NCBI RefSeq assembly: GCF_016107685.1
Contig: NZ_JABASY010000001.1
Span: forward strand, 214,187 to 278,186
Length of the DNA: 64,000 nucleotides
Direction of reading: 5' to 3'
Source: Brevibacterium yomogidense
GTDB taxonomy: Bacteria; Actinomycetota; Actinomycetes; Actinomycetales; Brevibacteriaceae
The notes under the pieces were generated by a model. The model was not told the origin of the DNA. It searched no databases and saw nothing but the letters and a program-made list of their open reading frames with translations. Made by a program: the position numbers and the translations under genes. Shown piece by piece: positions 7,611 to 15,433 of the stretch; the first letter of the stretch is position 1; each line of letters starts with the position of its first letter.

Positions 7611-9299
7611 TCACTCCCCCGCCACCCGCACGTCGATGAGCACGGGACCGGTGGCTGCGAGGGCGTCCGCGTATGCGGCTTCGAACTCCGCCCGGGTCGT
7701 CGCCCGTGTTCCGGGGACCCCGTATCCGTGGGCGAGCGCCACGACGTCCACGCCCGGCACGTCGAGGCCCGGCGAGTCGAGGGCGTCGAGCGCCTTCGCG
7801 AAACGGCGCAGCGCTCCGTACGTCCCGTTGTTCACGATGACGAAGACGGTGCGGGTCCGTCGCTGTGCCGCGGTGTGGAGCGCGGACAGGCCGTAGTGGG
7901 CGGACCCGTCGCCGACGACCGCGACCACCGTCGCATCCGGATCCCCCAGCGCGAAGCCCACGGCCGCGGGGAGGCCGAAGCCCAGGCCGCCGGAGGCCGG
8001 GAAGTGGTACATGTTCGGCCGGTCGACCGTGACGGTCTCGAGGAATGTGAGGTCCAGCGTCGTCGTCTCGTTCACGTACACGACGTCGTCGGTCCGCTGC
8101 GCGTCCAGCACCTCGAGCACCTCCTCCCCGCGCATGAGACCCTCCCGGGCATCCGCCGCCGAGGTGCCGGTCGCCGAGGTCTCCGTCGCCGCCGAGGTGG
8201 CACTCACCTCGGCGGTCGTTGCCTCAGTCGACTTCCCTGCCGGCTTCGTCGCCGTCCGGTACTCGAGGCGCGTCCCGCGGTCGGTGACCTCGGCCGCCAG
8301 AGCCGCGAGCGCCTGCCCCACCGCGGCCACGATCGCGTCGCCGTAGGGGGCGCGGGCGGCCTCGGCGACATCAGAGGTGAGGTGGAGGACCTGAGTACCG
8401 GCCGGAAGGTAGGAGTCCGGCTCCCAGCGGTGGTAGCGCAGGATCGGGGCGCCCACGACGAGCACCCCGTCGTGGTCTTCGAGGCGTTCCCGCACGGACG
8501 CGATGCCGGGAGGGAGCACGCCGCGGAAGTGCGGATGCGACGTGGGGAACGGGCAGCGGGTGGGCGACGGCGCGATCCACACGGGCGCACCCAGCCGCTC
8601 GGCGAGCTCGACGGCCGCGTCCTGCGCCCCGTTCGCGTCCACGTCCGGACCCAGCACGAGCACCGGCGCATCGAACCCCGCCAGGCGCTGCGCGACCTCC
8701 TCGACCAGCTCCTGCGACAGTCCGCCTGCCGTCCGCACCCGGCGGCCCGCCAGCAGTGCGTCGTCCGGCAGCGCGGGAGTGCGCCAGTCGTCGTAGGGGA
8801 CGGACAGGTAGACGGGGCCGCGGGGCTCCGTCGCCGCCTCCAGCACGGCGTGGCTCACGGCCCGCGGGACGTCCTGAGCGGCGAGCGGTTCGTGGGAGTG
8901 CTTGACGAGCGGACGCGGCAGCAGCGCCGCGTCGACGTTCGCGAGCATGACCTCCTGCCCCACCGTGCCCCGGATCTGCTGGCCGGCCAGCACCACGAGC
9001 GGGGCGTGCGAGTAGTGGGCGTTCGTGAGGGCGCCCATCGCATTGCCCGTGCCGGACGCCGCGTGCAGGTTCACGAGCACCGGAAGACCCGTCGCGCGAG
9101 CGAACCCCTCCGCCATCCCCGTCGCCGCCCCCTCGTGGAGACCCAGGACGTAGTCGAAGTCGTCCGGCATCCCCGCGAGGAACGGCAGCTCGTTGGAGCC
9201 CGGATTGCCGAAGATCGTCGTGAGGCCGTGCGCACTGAGGATCTCGTACGTGCGCTCCAGGACCGTCGGCGTGTTCGCCGACACGTTCTCAGCTGTCAT
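7611..9299 (-). CDS. mdlC: Benzoylformate decarboxylase
   Basis: A thiamine diphosphate enzyme converting benzoylformate (or its 4-hydroxy form) to the aldehyde and CO2. Residues typical of the well-studied Pseudomonas enzyme are all present: GNPGSNELPFL with Ser35, Glu56 (cofactor activation), His79 in NLHAASGTGNAMGAL, and a His near 289 in LRYHRW. The GDGS...NN cofactor motif starts near residue 461. At 562 aa it is longer than the usual ~530 because of a Thr/Ala/Ser-rich insertion (about 353-386) between the middle and C-terminal domains. It appears leaderless, and shares a 93-bp divergent promoter with the LysR gene. Confidence 0.94.
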   Translation of the reverse strand: MTAENVSANTPTVLERTYEILSAHGLTTIFGNPGSNELPFLAGMPDDFDYVLGLHEGAATGMAEGFARATGLPVLVNLHAASGTGNAMGALTNAHYSHAPLVVLAGQQIRGTVGQEVMLANVDAALLPRPLVKHSHEPLAAQDVPRAVSHAVLEAATEPRGPVYLSVPYDDWRTPALPDDALLAGRRVRTAGGLSQELVEEVAQRLAGFDAPVLVLGPDVDANGAQDAAVELAERLGAPVWIAPSPTRCPFPTSHPHFRGVLPPGIASVRERLEDHDGVLVVGAPILRYHRWEPDSYLPAGTQVLHLTSDVAEAARAPYGDAIVAAVGQALAALAAEVTDRGTRLEYRTATKPAGKSTEATTAEVSATSAATETSATGTSAADAREGLMRGEEVLEVLDAQRTDDVVYVNETTTLDLTFLETVTVDRPNMYHFPASGGLGFGLPAAVGFALGDPDATVVAVVGDGSAHYGLSALHTAAQRRTRTVFVIVNNGTYGALRRFAKALDALDSPGLDVPGVDVVALAHGYGVPGTRATTRAEFEAAYADALAATGPVLIDVRVAGE

Positions 9300-9305
9300 G
9301 GGGCC

Positions 9306-9311
9306 ACGCTA
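9306..9311 (-). promoter_or_regulatory. -10 element TAGCGT for leaderless mdlC
   Basis: On the minus strand TAGCGT is followed by six bases and the mdlC ATG at 9299. No ribosome binding site is present. Confidence 0.5.
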
Positions 9312-9354
9312 TCGAGGAAGGTCCATGCAGACTAATGAATTCGGCGGCACCCGC

Positions 9355-9373
9355 CCATAGATCGCCTCTATGG
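9355..9373. promoter_or_regulatory. Perfect inverted repeat, candidate LysR operator
   Basis: CCATAGA-TCGCC-TCTATGG is a perfect 7-bp inverted repeat with a 5-bp spacer and contains the LysR signature T-N11-A (9358/9370). It lies between mdlC and the LysR gene, 8 bp before the LysR -10, where an autoregulating LysR protein normally binds. Confidence 0.7.
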
Positions 9374-9380
9374 CTGCGGG

Positions 9381-9386
9381 TAGTCT
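9381..9386 (+). promoter_or_regulatory. -10 element TAGTCT for the leaderless LysR gene
   Basis: TAGTCT is followed by six bases and GTG at 9393, with no Shine-Dalgarno. Confidence 0.5.
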
Positions 9387-9392
9387 GCTGCC

Positions 9393-10319
9393 GTGGATCT
9401 CGACCTCAACCTGCTCCGGACATTCCTCCTGATCCTCGATCACGGCTCCGTGACCGCGGCGGCAGAAGAGCTCCGGCTCACGCAGCCCACCGTCTCCCAC
9501 TCCCTGCGGCGCCTGCGGCGCGCGGTGGGCGATCCGCTGTTCGTCCGCCAGGGCTCCCGCCTCTCGCCCACAGCGCGGGCGCTGGAGCTCGAACCGGTCG
9601 TCCGCGCCAGCCTGGGCGCACTGGACGACGCCCTGGACGCGGACACCCGCTTCGACCCCGCGACGACGACACGACGTTTCCACATCGCACTGTCGGACGT
9701 CGGCGAACAGCTCTTCCTCGGCAGGATCGTCGGCGCGCTCACTGCACAGGCACCGGAATCGCGCCTCACCGCCGTGCCGATGGACATCGACGACGTGACG
9801 GACTGGCTGCGCCGCGGCGAAGTCGATGCGGCGATCGCGACCGTGCCGATCGACGTGAGCGGACGGACGACCATCGTCGACGACGACCGCTACGTCGCGA
9901 TCCTCCCTCAGGACTGGGGTCCGCAGTCACGCCCGCTCACGATCGAGGAGCTGCGCTCACGCCCCCAAGCCGTCATCACCCGGGAGGCGGGCCACGACCT
10001 GCTCGCCCGGGCCCTCGACGGCCTGGGGCTCGACACGGACGCGATGGTCCGCGTGCGCCACTTCTCCGTCATGCCCCAACTGGTGCGCGATGCGGGACTC
10101 ATCGGATTCGTCCCGGCGTACATGGCGGCATACATGACCCTCGACCAGCCTGCGGAGTGGGGAGTCCGCGTCGCCGAACTGCCTCGCACCACCCCGCACT
10201 TCGACGTCACCCTCTACTGGAACGAGGGCATGACGGGCAGCGTCGGACCGCGCCGATGGTTCGTCGAGCTGGTGCGGCACGCGCTCGCGGGGAGCACGGT
10301 CCCGGGGCCGTTCTCCTGA
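9393..10319 (+). CDS. LysR-family transcriptional regulator
   Basis: 308 aa. The N-terminal winged helix is plain (LNLLRTFLLILDHGSVTAAAEEL, LTQPTVSHSLRRL), followed by a LysR substrate-binding domain of two alpha/beta lobes. The start is GTG 9393, which fits the canonical MDLDLNLLRTF opening. It is divergent from mdlC with a T-N11-A palindrome between, so it most likely activates mdlC and the aldehyde dehydrogenase in response to a mandelate- or benzoylformate-like compound. It converges with the transporter gene downstream (13-bp gap). Confidence 0.9.
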   Translation: MDLDLNLLRTFLLILDHGSVTAAAEELRLTQPTVSHSLRRLRRAVGDPLFVRQGSRLSPTARALELEPVVRASLGALDDALDADTRFDPATTTRRFHIALSDVGEQLFLGRIVGALTAQAPESRLTAVPMDIDDVTDWLRRGEVDAAIATVPIDVSGRTTIVDDDRYVAILPQDWGPQSRPLTIEELRSRPQAVITREAGHDLLARALDGLGLDTDAMVRVRHFSVMPQLVRDAGLIGFVPAYMAAYMTLDQPAEWGVRVAELPRTTPHFDVTLYWNEGMTGSVGPRRWFVELVRHALAGSTVPGPFS

Positions 10320-10332
10320 CCGGCCGCCGGCC

Positions 10333-11619
10333 TCAGGCCTCGGCCTGCTCCAGTGCGTAGAGCTCCTTCGCGGTGGACGCGCGCGGTCGGGGGATCATGA
10401 GGATCGCACCGAAGCCGATGAGGGCCGCGCCGGCGAACATGTAGAAGCCGCCGGGGTAGGCGAGGCCGAGGGTGACGAGGACACCGGTGGCCAGCGGCCC
10501 GAGGATCGCTCCCAGCCGACCGACCCCGGAGGTGAAGCCCATCCCCGTCGCGACGAGGGTCTTCGGGTACAGGTAGCCGACGAACGCGTAGATCAGCACC
10601 TGCGCGGAGAACACGAACACACCCGTCACGAGGACGACGCCGTTGAGCACCAGCGAATCGGAGATCCGGATGCTGAGCGCGGCGAGGAGGACCGCTGCGG
10701 CGCCGAACCACACGAGGATCGTCCCCTTGATGCCGCGGGCGTCGGCCACACGGCCGCCCAGCAGCAGGCCGATGATGCCGCCGGCGTTGAGGACGAAGAG
10801 CATGACGAGTGAGCTCGACACGTTGTACCCGGCGAGCTCCATGATCTTCGGCAGCCACGTGTTGAGCCCGTACACGAGCATGAGGCCCATGAAGGTCGCG
10901 ACCCACAGCCCCAGCGTGACCCGCGACCGCCCGTCGCGGAACAGGTCGCGCACGCCGGACGGAGCGCTCGTCCCGCCTCCCGCAGCGGGCGACGCGGAGC
11001 CCGGGGTCTGGACCGGCGCCTCGGCTCCGGCTGCGACGAGGATGGGACGCGGCGCCGTCTCCGGGAGCCTCAGCCACATGGGGATGAGCGACAGCAGACC
11101 CAGCACTCCGCCCAGGTAGAAGAGCCAGTGCCAGTGCTCGTGGAAGGCCAGGGCGGCGAGCGATGCGAGGACCGCGCCCGCGTGGTAGCCGGTCATCGTC
11201 ACGGTGGACGCGTTCGCCTTGCGGCCCTGTGGCGCCGATTCCTGCATCATCGTGACGGCCACGGGCATGCACGCGCCCAGTCCGAAACCTGCGATCAGGC
11301 GGGTGATCCCCATGAGTGCGACGTTCGGCATGAGGGGGAAGAGGAGCGTGAAGACCGAGAACAGCGCGACGCACCCCATGAGGGGGATCCGGCGGCCGTG
11401 GCGGTCGGCGATCGGGCCGATGCTCACGGCTCCGACCGCGACGCCCACCAGCGAGATCGTCGACACGAAGGTCATGTCCGCCGCGGTGACGCCCATGTGC
11501 CCGATCTCCGGATGAGTGAGGATCGGGATGGTCGCACCGAGCGCGACGATGTCGAAGCCCTCGAACATGACGGTCAACCAGCAGAGGACCACGATCCACC
11601 CGCGTGACGACTTGTGCAT
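10333..11619 (-). CDS. MFS aromatic acid:H+ symporter (AAHS family, PcaK/BenK-like)
   Basis: 428 aa with about 12 membrane segments. The first helix carries the AAHS signature around FEGFDIVALGATIP, and loop 2-3 has GPIADRHGRR (MFS motif A). A Gly/Pro/Ala-rich central loop (about 205-235) separates the two six-helix halves. AAHS proteins import 4-hydroxybenzoate, protocatechuate, benzoate or related acids with protons. Location beside pobA, pca and mdl genes supports uptake of one of their substrates. AAGGGAG precedes the ATG. It has its own promoter region, shared with the flavoprotein gene. Confidence 0.88.
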   Translation of the reverse strand: MHKSSRGWIVVLCWLTVMFEGFDIVALGATIPILTHPEIGHMGVTAADMTFVSTISLVGVAVGAVSIGPIADRHGRRIPLMGCVALFSVFTLLFPLMPNVALMGITRLIAGFGLGACMPVAVTMMQESAPQGRKANASTVTMTGYHAGAVLASLAALAFHEHWHWLFYLGGVLGLLSLIPMWLRLPETAPRPILVAAGAEAPVQTPGSASPAAGGGTSAPSGVRDLFRDGRSRVTLGLWVATFMGLMLVYGLNTWLPKIMELAGYNVSSSLVMLFVLNAGGIIGLLLGGRVADARGIKGTILVWFGAAAVLLAALSIRISDSLVLNGVVLVTGVFVFSAQVLIYAFVGYLYPKTLVATGMGFTSGVGRLGAILGPLATGVLVTLGLAYPGGFYMFAGAALIGFGAILMIPRPRASTAKELYALEQAEA

Positions 11620-11759
11620 AGCTCTCCCTTGAGTGCCCTGTGTGTGAGTGACCTGTGTAACTGAAAGGAGTCTGCGCGGGCCGGCGGCATCGGTCCAATC
11701 GATTCCGTCACTGTCGGCATGCGGCTGCGTCTATGGAGGCGCGAAGGTGCAGGTGGGGC

Positions 11760-11828
11760 AGGGTTGTCTCACCTCACATCCAGAGTGTGGGACAGAATCT
11801 GTCAGGAACTTAGGTGAGCCTTGCCCTG
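11760..11828. promoter_or_regulatory. Two DtxR/IdeR-like half-palindromes upstream of the flavoprotein gene
   Basis: TTAGGTGAGCCTTGCCCTG (11810-11828) matches about 12-13 of 19 positions of the actinobacterial iron box TTAGGTTAGSCTAACCTAA. CAGGGTTGTCTCACCT, starting at 11759-11760, is a similar sequence in opposite orientation, so the two form a long inverted repeat. They are 87 bp or more before the flavoprotein start. Iron or metal control is suggested, not shown. Confidence 0.3.
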
Positions 11829-11915
11829 CGTGTCGACGGGTCCGTACCGTCGATGACAGGCGCTCCGGCACTCTGACCGCAGCCCGACGACGACCCCCTT
11901 TGGAGGGCTCTTCTC

Positions 11916-13751
11916 ATGCAGGCCACACGCACACCGGCCACCACCCCTGCGAACCCGGCCACGGCCTCGGGCCCGGCGATCTCTCCCCCGCCCACCACCG
12001 CCGAGGCGCCCCGCACCACCGCGGCCCGCGAACGGCAGATCTCGACCTCCGTCCTCGTCGTGGGGACGGGCGGATCAGGGCTGCGGGCCGCTATCGAGCT
12101 GCGGGAGCAGGGCATCGACGTGCTCGCGGTCGGGAAGCGGCCCCGCGACGACGCCCACACGACGCTCGCAGCAGGCGGGATCAACGCGGCACTCGCCACC
12201 CTCGACGCGCAGGACACGTGGCAGCAGCACGCCGCGGACACGCTGCAGGAGAGCTACGGCCTGGCGGACCCTCGCACCGTCGAGATCGTGACGGCCGGCG
12301 GTGCGCGCGGCATCGAGGACCTCGACCGCTACGGGATGCAGTTCGCCCGCGAGGAGGACGGTCGCATCTCCCAGCGGTTCTTCGGCGCCCACACGTGGCG
12401 GCGCACCGCGTTCTCCGGCGACTACACGGGGCTGGAGATCCAGAAGACCCTGGTCCGGCGCGCGGAGCAGGTGGGCGTCCCGATCCTCGAGCACGTCTAC
12501 ATCACGAAGGTGCTCACGAACGACGACGGGGCCGTGTTCGGCGCCTACGGCTTCCACGAGCACACCGGGGAGCGGTACCTCGTGTACGCGGACGCCGTGA
12601 TCCTGGCGTGCGGCGGACACAACCGCATCTGGCGCAGGACGTCGTCGAGGCGGAACGAGAACACGGGCGACTCGTTCCGCCTCGCCCACGAGGCCGGCGG
12701 TCGGATCCGCGACGCGGAGCTCGTCCAGTTCCACCCGTCCGGCATCCTCGAACCGGAGGCGGACGCCGGCACCCTCGTGTCCGAGGCGGCCCGCGGCGAG
12801 GGCGGCATCCTCCGCAACGCCCTGGGCGAGCGCTTCATGTCGGTCTACGACCCGGAGCGCATGGAACTGTCGACCCGCGACCGGGTGGCGCTGGCGTCGT
12901 ACACGGAGATCAAGGAGGGGCGGGGCACCCCGAACGGCGGCGTCTGGCTGGACGTGTCCCACCTGCCGCGGAAGCAGATCATGGAGCGCCTCCCCCGCGT
13001 CTACCAGACGCTCATGGAGCTGCAGATGCTCGACATCACGCGGGAGCCGATCGAGATCGCGCCCACCGCCCACTATTCGATGGGCGGCGTGTGGGTGCGG
13101 CCGGAGGACCACAGCACGGACGTGCCGGGACTGTTCGCGATCGGCGAGGCCGCCTCCGGCCTGCACGGCGCGAACCGGCTGGGCGGCAACTCGCTCATCG
13201 AGCTGCTGGTGTTCGGTCGGATCACCGGTGAGGCCGCCGCCGCGCACTGCCGCGGCACGGTCGTGCAGAAGCGGTCGCCCGAGGCGGTCCAGGCCGCCCG
13301 CGCCGAGGTCGTGGACCTGCTGGCCGCCGACGGCACGGAGAACATCCGCGCCTTCCAGCGCGCGGTCCGCGACACGATGACGGAGCACTGCGGGGTCGTC
13401 CGCGACGAGGCGGGGCTACGGGCCGGGCTGGCGGAGCTCGACGTGCTCGATGTGCGCGCCGCGGACATCGGCGTGCACCCCGACCAGGCCGGATACCAGG
13501 ACCTCGCTCACGCGTTCGACCTGAAGTCGTCGCTGCTGGCGGCGCGTGCGACGCTCGACTGCGCGCTGGAGCGGCGCGAGACCCGCGGATGCCACAACCG
13601 GGCGGACTTCCCGCAGCAGGATCCTGACATGCGCGTGAACCTCGTGTGGTCCGGCCCCGGGCGGGTCGACCGTGAGCCCCTTCCCGAGGTCCCGGCGGAG
13701 ATCGCGTCCCTCATGCGGGACGTGTCCCAGGACGGCAAGCTCGTGGAGTGA
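11916..13751 (+). CDS. Stand-alone fumarate reductase/succinate dehydrogenase-type flavoprotein
   Basis: 611 aa, FAD-binding. The Rossmann motif VVGTGGSGLRAA lies near 47-58 after a Thr/Pro/Ala-rich tail of about 40 residues. The active-site set of the SdhA/FrdA family is complete: TTLAAGGINA, VQFHPSG, GEGGILRNALGERFM, STRDRV (catalytic Arg), AHYSMGG and GEAASGLHGANRLGGNSL, plus RETRGCHNRADFP near the C-terminus. No iron-sulfur or membrane-anchor subunit gene is nearby, so it may be a soluble reductase/oxidase such as L-aspartate oxidase-like or an aromatic/alicyclic acid reductase. GGAGGG precedes ATG 11916. Its substrate is unknown; the neighbourhood suggests an organic acid. Confidence 0.8.
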   Translation: MQATRTPATTPANPATASGPAISPPPTTAEAPRTTAARERQISTSVLVVGTGGSGLRAAIELREQGIDVLAVGKRPRDDAHTTLAAGGINAALATLDAQDTWQQHAADTLQESYGLADPRTVEIVTAGGARGIEDLDRYGMQFAREEDGRISQRFFGAHTWRRTAFSGDYTGLEIQKTLVRRAEQVGVPILEHVYITKVLTNDDGAVFGAYGFHEHTGERYLVYADAVILACGGHNRIWRRTSSRRNENTGDSFRLAHEAGGRIRDAELVQFHPSGILEPEADAGTLVSEAARGEGGILRNALGERFMSVYDPERMELSTRDRVALASYTEIKEGRGTPNGGVWLDVSHLPRKQIMERLPRVYQTLMELQMLDITREPIEIAPTAHYSMGGVWVRPEDHSTDVPGLFAIGEAASGLHGANRLGGNSLIELLVFGRITGEAAAAHCRGTVVQKRSPEAVQAARAEVVDLLAADGTENIRAFQRAVRDTMTEHCGVVRDEAGLRAGLAELDVLDVRAADIGVHPDQAGYQDLAHAFDLKSSLLAARATLDCALERRETRGCHNRADFPQQDPDMRVNLVWSGPGRVDREPLPEVPAEIASLMRDVSQDGKLVE

Positions 13752-13776
13752 GAGGGGTGCTCCTCTCACTCCACGA
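13741..13776. terminator. Bidirectional terminator hairpin
   Basis: A perfect 15-bp stem (arms 13741-13755 and 13762-13776; core GTGGAGTGAGAGG) with a 6-nt loop overlaps the flavoprotein stop codon. It lies between the convergent flavoprotein and TetR genes, so it can end transcripts from both sides. Confidence 0.75.
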
Positions 13777-13787
13777 TGGTCCAGCGC

Positions 13788-14435
13788 CTACACCATGATC
13801 CAGCGCACCACGAGGTCGCCGAGCATCGTCCGGGCACGGCTCGCCGTCGGCTCCTCGAGCAGCTCGCGCTGGAAGAGGTGGCCGAAGGTGTGCTGGTTCG
13901 CGACCTGGAACACGCAGTACGAGCTGATGAGCATGTGGAGGTCGAACGGGGTGAGGTCGTCGCGGAAGATCCCCTCCGCGCGACCCCGCGCCATGATGTC
14001 CTCGAGCACGTCGACGGCCGGCTGGCCGAGCTCCTCCAGGGTGTCGAGCTTCTTCAGCACCTCGGCGCGGTGGATGTTCTCGATCATGACGAGCCGGATG
14101 AAGTCGCTGTGCTGCACGTGGTGGTCGTACGTCGCCTCCGCGAGCGCCCGCAGCGCGTCCGCCGGGCCCAGGTCCGCCACATCGATCGTGCGCTCGGCCT
14201 CGCGGATGCCGCGGTACGCATTCTGGAGCACGGCAGCGTACAGCTGCTCCTTGCCACCGAAGTAGTAGTAGATCATCCGCTTCGTCGTGCTGGTGCGCGC
14301 AGCGATGTCGTCGACGCGAGCGCCCGCGAGGCCCTCCTCGGCGAAGACCGTGGTCGCCACCTCGAGCAGCTCCCGCTTCGTGCGCTCTGCATCGCGCTGA
14401 CGCGCCCGCACATCCGCGGAGTCGGTCGTGGTCAT
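13788..14435 (-). CDS. TetR-family transcriptional regulator
   Basis: 215 aa. An N-terminal three-helix DNA-binding domain (residues about 15-65; VDDIAARTSTTKRMIYYYFGGKEQLY) is followed by a TetR_C ligand domain. It is the last gene of the TRAP/quinate operon and its ATG overlaps the stop of the phosphotriesterase-like gene by 4 bp. It is the best local candidate to bind the repeated element found before dctQ and before quiC, with quinate, shikimate or dehydroshikimate as inducer (inference). Confidence 0.88.
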   Translation of the reverse strand: MTTTDSADVRARQRDAERTKRELLEVATTVFAEEGLAGARVDDIAARTSTTKRMIYYYFGGKEQLYAAVLQNAYRGIREAERTIDVADLGPADALRALAEATYDHHVQHSDFIRLVMIENIHRAEVLKKLDTLEELGQPAVDVLEDIMARGRAEGIFRDDLTPFDLHMLISSYCVFQVANQHTFGHLFQRELLEEPTASRARTMLGDLVVRWIMV

Positions 14436-15433
14436 CTGCCCTCGTTCCCTGGTCCCATCAACACATGACGGGGATTGTCCCTCATCATCGTACGGATCTC
14501 ATCGTCGCCGACCCCCTTCTCCCGCAGCAGGGGAAGGATCCGGTCGTGCAGATGGTGCATGGTCCACCGCGGTGCGTGTGCGCGCCTCCACGACGGCGGG
14601 GTCATGCGGCTGTGGATCGCCGCGTCGTGCGACAGGACGATCCGCTCCGCGAGCCCCTGCTCGAGCAGCGCGAGCAGCACCGCGACCCGCTGCGCGTCCG
14701 GTGCCGCGTGCTCCATACCGAAGCGGTCGAACCCGAGGAAGGCTCCCCGTGCCGCCAGCTCCTCGAGGTAGTCGAGGTCCCCGGAGTCACCGGCGTGCCC
14801 GATCACGATGCGATGCGGCTCCACACCGGCACGCTCGAGCACGTCGAGCTGCTCGAGCCCCCCGCGTGACGGGGAGTGCGAGTGCGTGAACACCGGGGCG
14901 CCCGTCTCCTGATGCGCGACGGCGGCCGCCGCGAACACACGAGCCACGTCGTCGGTGATGCCGTCGACGTCCGAGACGACCTTGAGCACGCCTGCCCGCA
15001 CGCCTGTGCCGTGGATGCCGCGGGTGAGGTCTCCGATGAACAGCTCGATGAGCGGTTCCGGTCCGTCGACGAGTCGTCCCGGCCCGTTCAGCCGGAAGTA
15101 GGCCGGCAGCACGTCGTGCGTGTACCACCCGGTCGCGGCGATCAGGCGCATCCGGGTGCGCTCTGCGACGCGGGCCACCAGAACGGCATCGCGGCCGAGG
15201 CCGGGGACGGTGAGATCGACGACCGTGCGCACGCCCCTGTCATGGAGGGCGTCGAGGTGGGCGACGGCCTCGTGCACCGCACGGTCCTCGTCCCACTCGA
15301 CGTCCGGGAGTGCCCGATCGACTTCCGGCTGCCGCACGAACAGATGCTCGTGCAGCAGCGTCTCGCCGATCGCCTCCCCACCGATGTCACCCGTGTATGT
15401 GGGGAGGGTGCGCACGGTCGCCGTCGACCTCAC
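14432..15433 (-). CDS. Phosphotriesterase-related metal-dependent hydrolase
   Basis: 333 aa, binuclear-metal amidohydrolase of the Php/PTE family. Metal ligands are visible: HEHL near 28-31, the carboxylated-lysine position in GVLKVVSD, HSH (FTHSHSPS), GHAGD and the final Asp in LSHDAA. Most Php relatives hydrolyse lactones or esters rather than phosphotriesters. It is coupled at both ends by 4-bp overlaps to dctP and tetR in an operon that imports and oxidises quinate/shikimate, so a quinate lactone or quinate ester substrate is plausible. This is inference from context only. Confidence 0.82.
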   Translation of the reverse strand: MRSTATVRTLPTYTGDIGGEAIGETLLHEHLFVRQPEVDRALPDVEWDEDRAVHEAVAHLDALHDRGVRTVVDLTVPGLGRDAVLVARVAERTRMRLIAATGWYTHDVLPAYFRLNGPGRLVDGPEPLIELFIGDLTRGIHGTGVRAGVLKVVSDVDGITDDVARVFAAAAVAHQETGAPVFTHSHSPSRGGLEQLDVLERAGVEPHRIVIGHAGDSGDLDYLEELAARGAFLGFDRFGMEHAAPDAQRVAVLLALLEQGLAERIVLSHDAAIHSRMTPPSWRRAHAPRWTMHHLHDRILPLLREKGVGDDEIRTMMRDNPRHVLMGPGNEGR

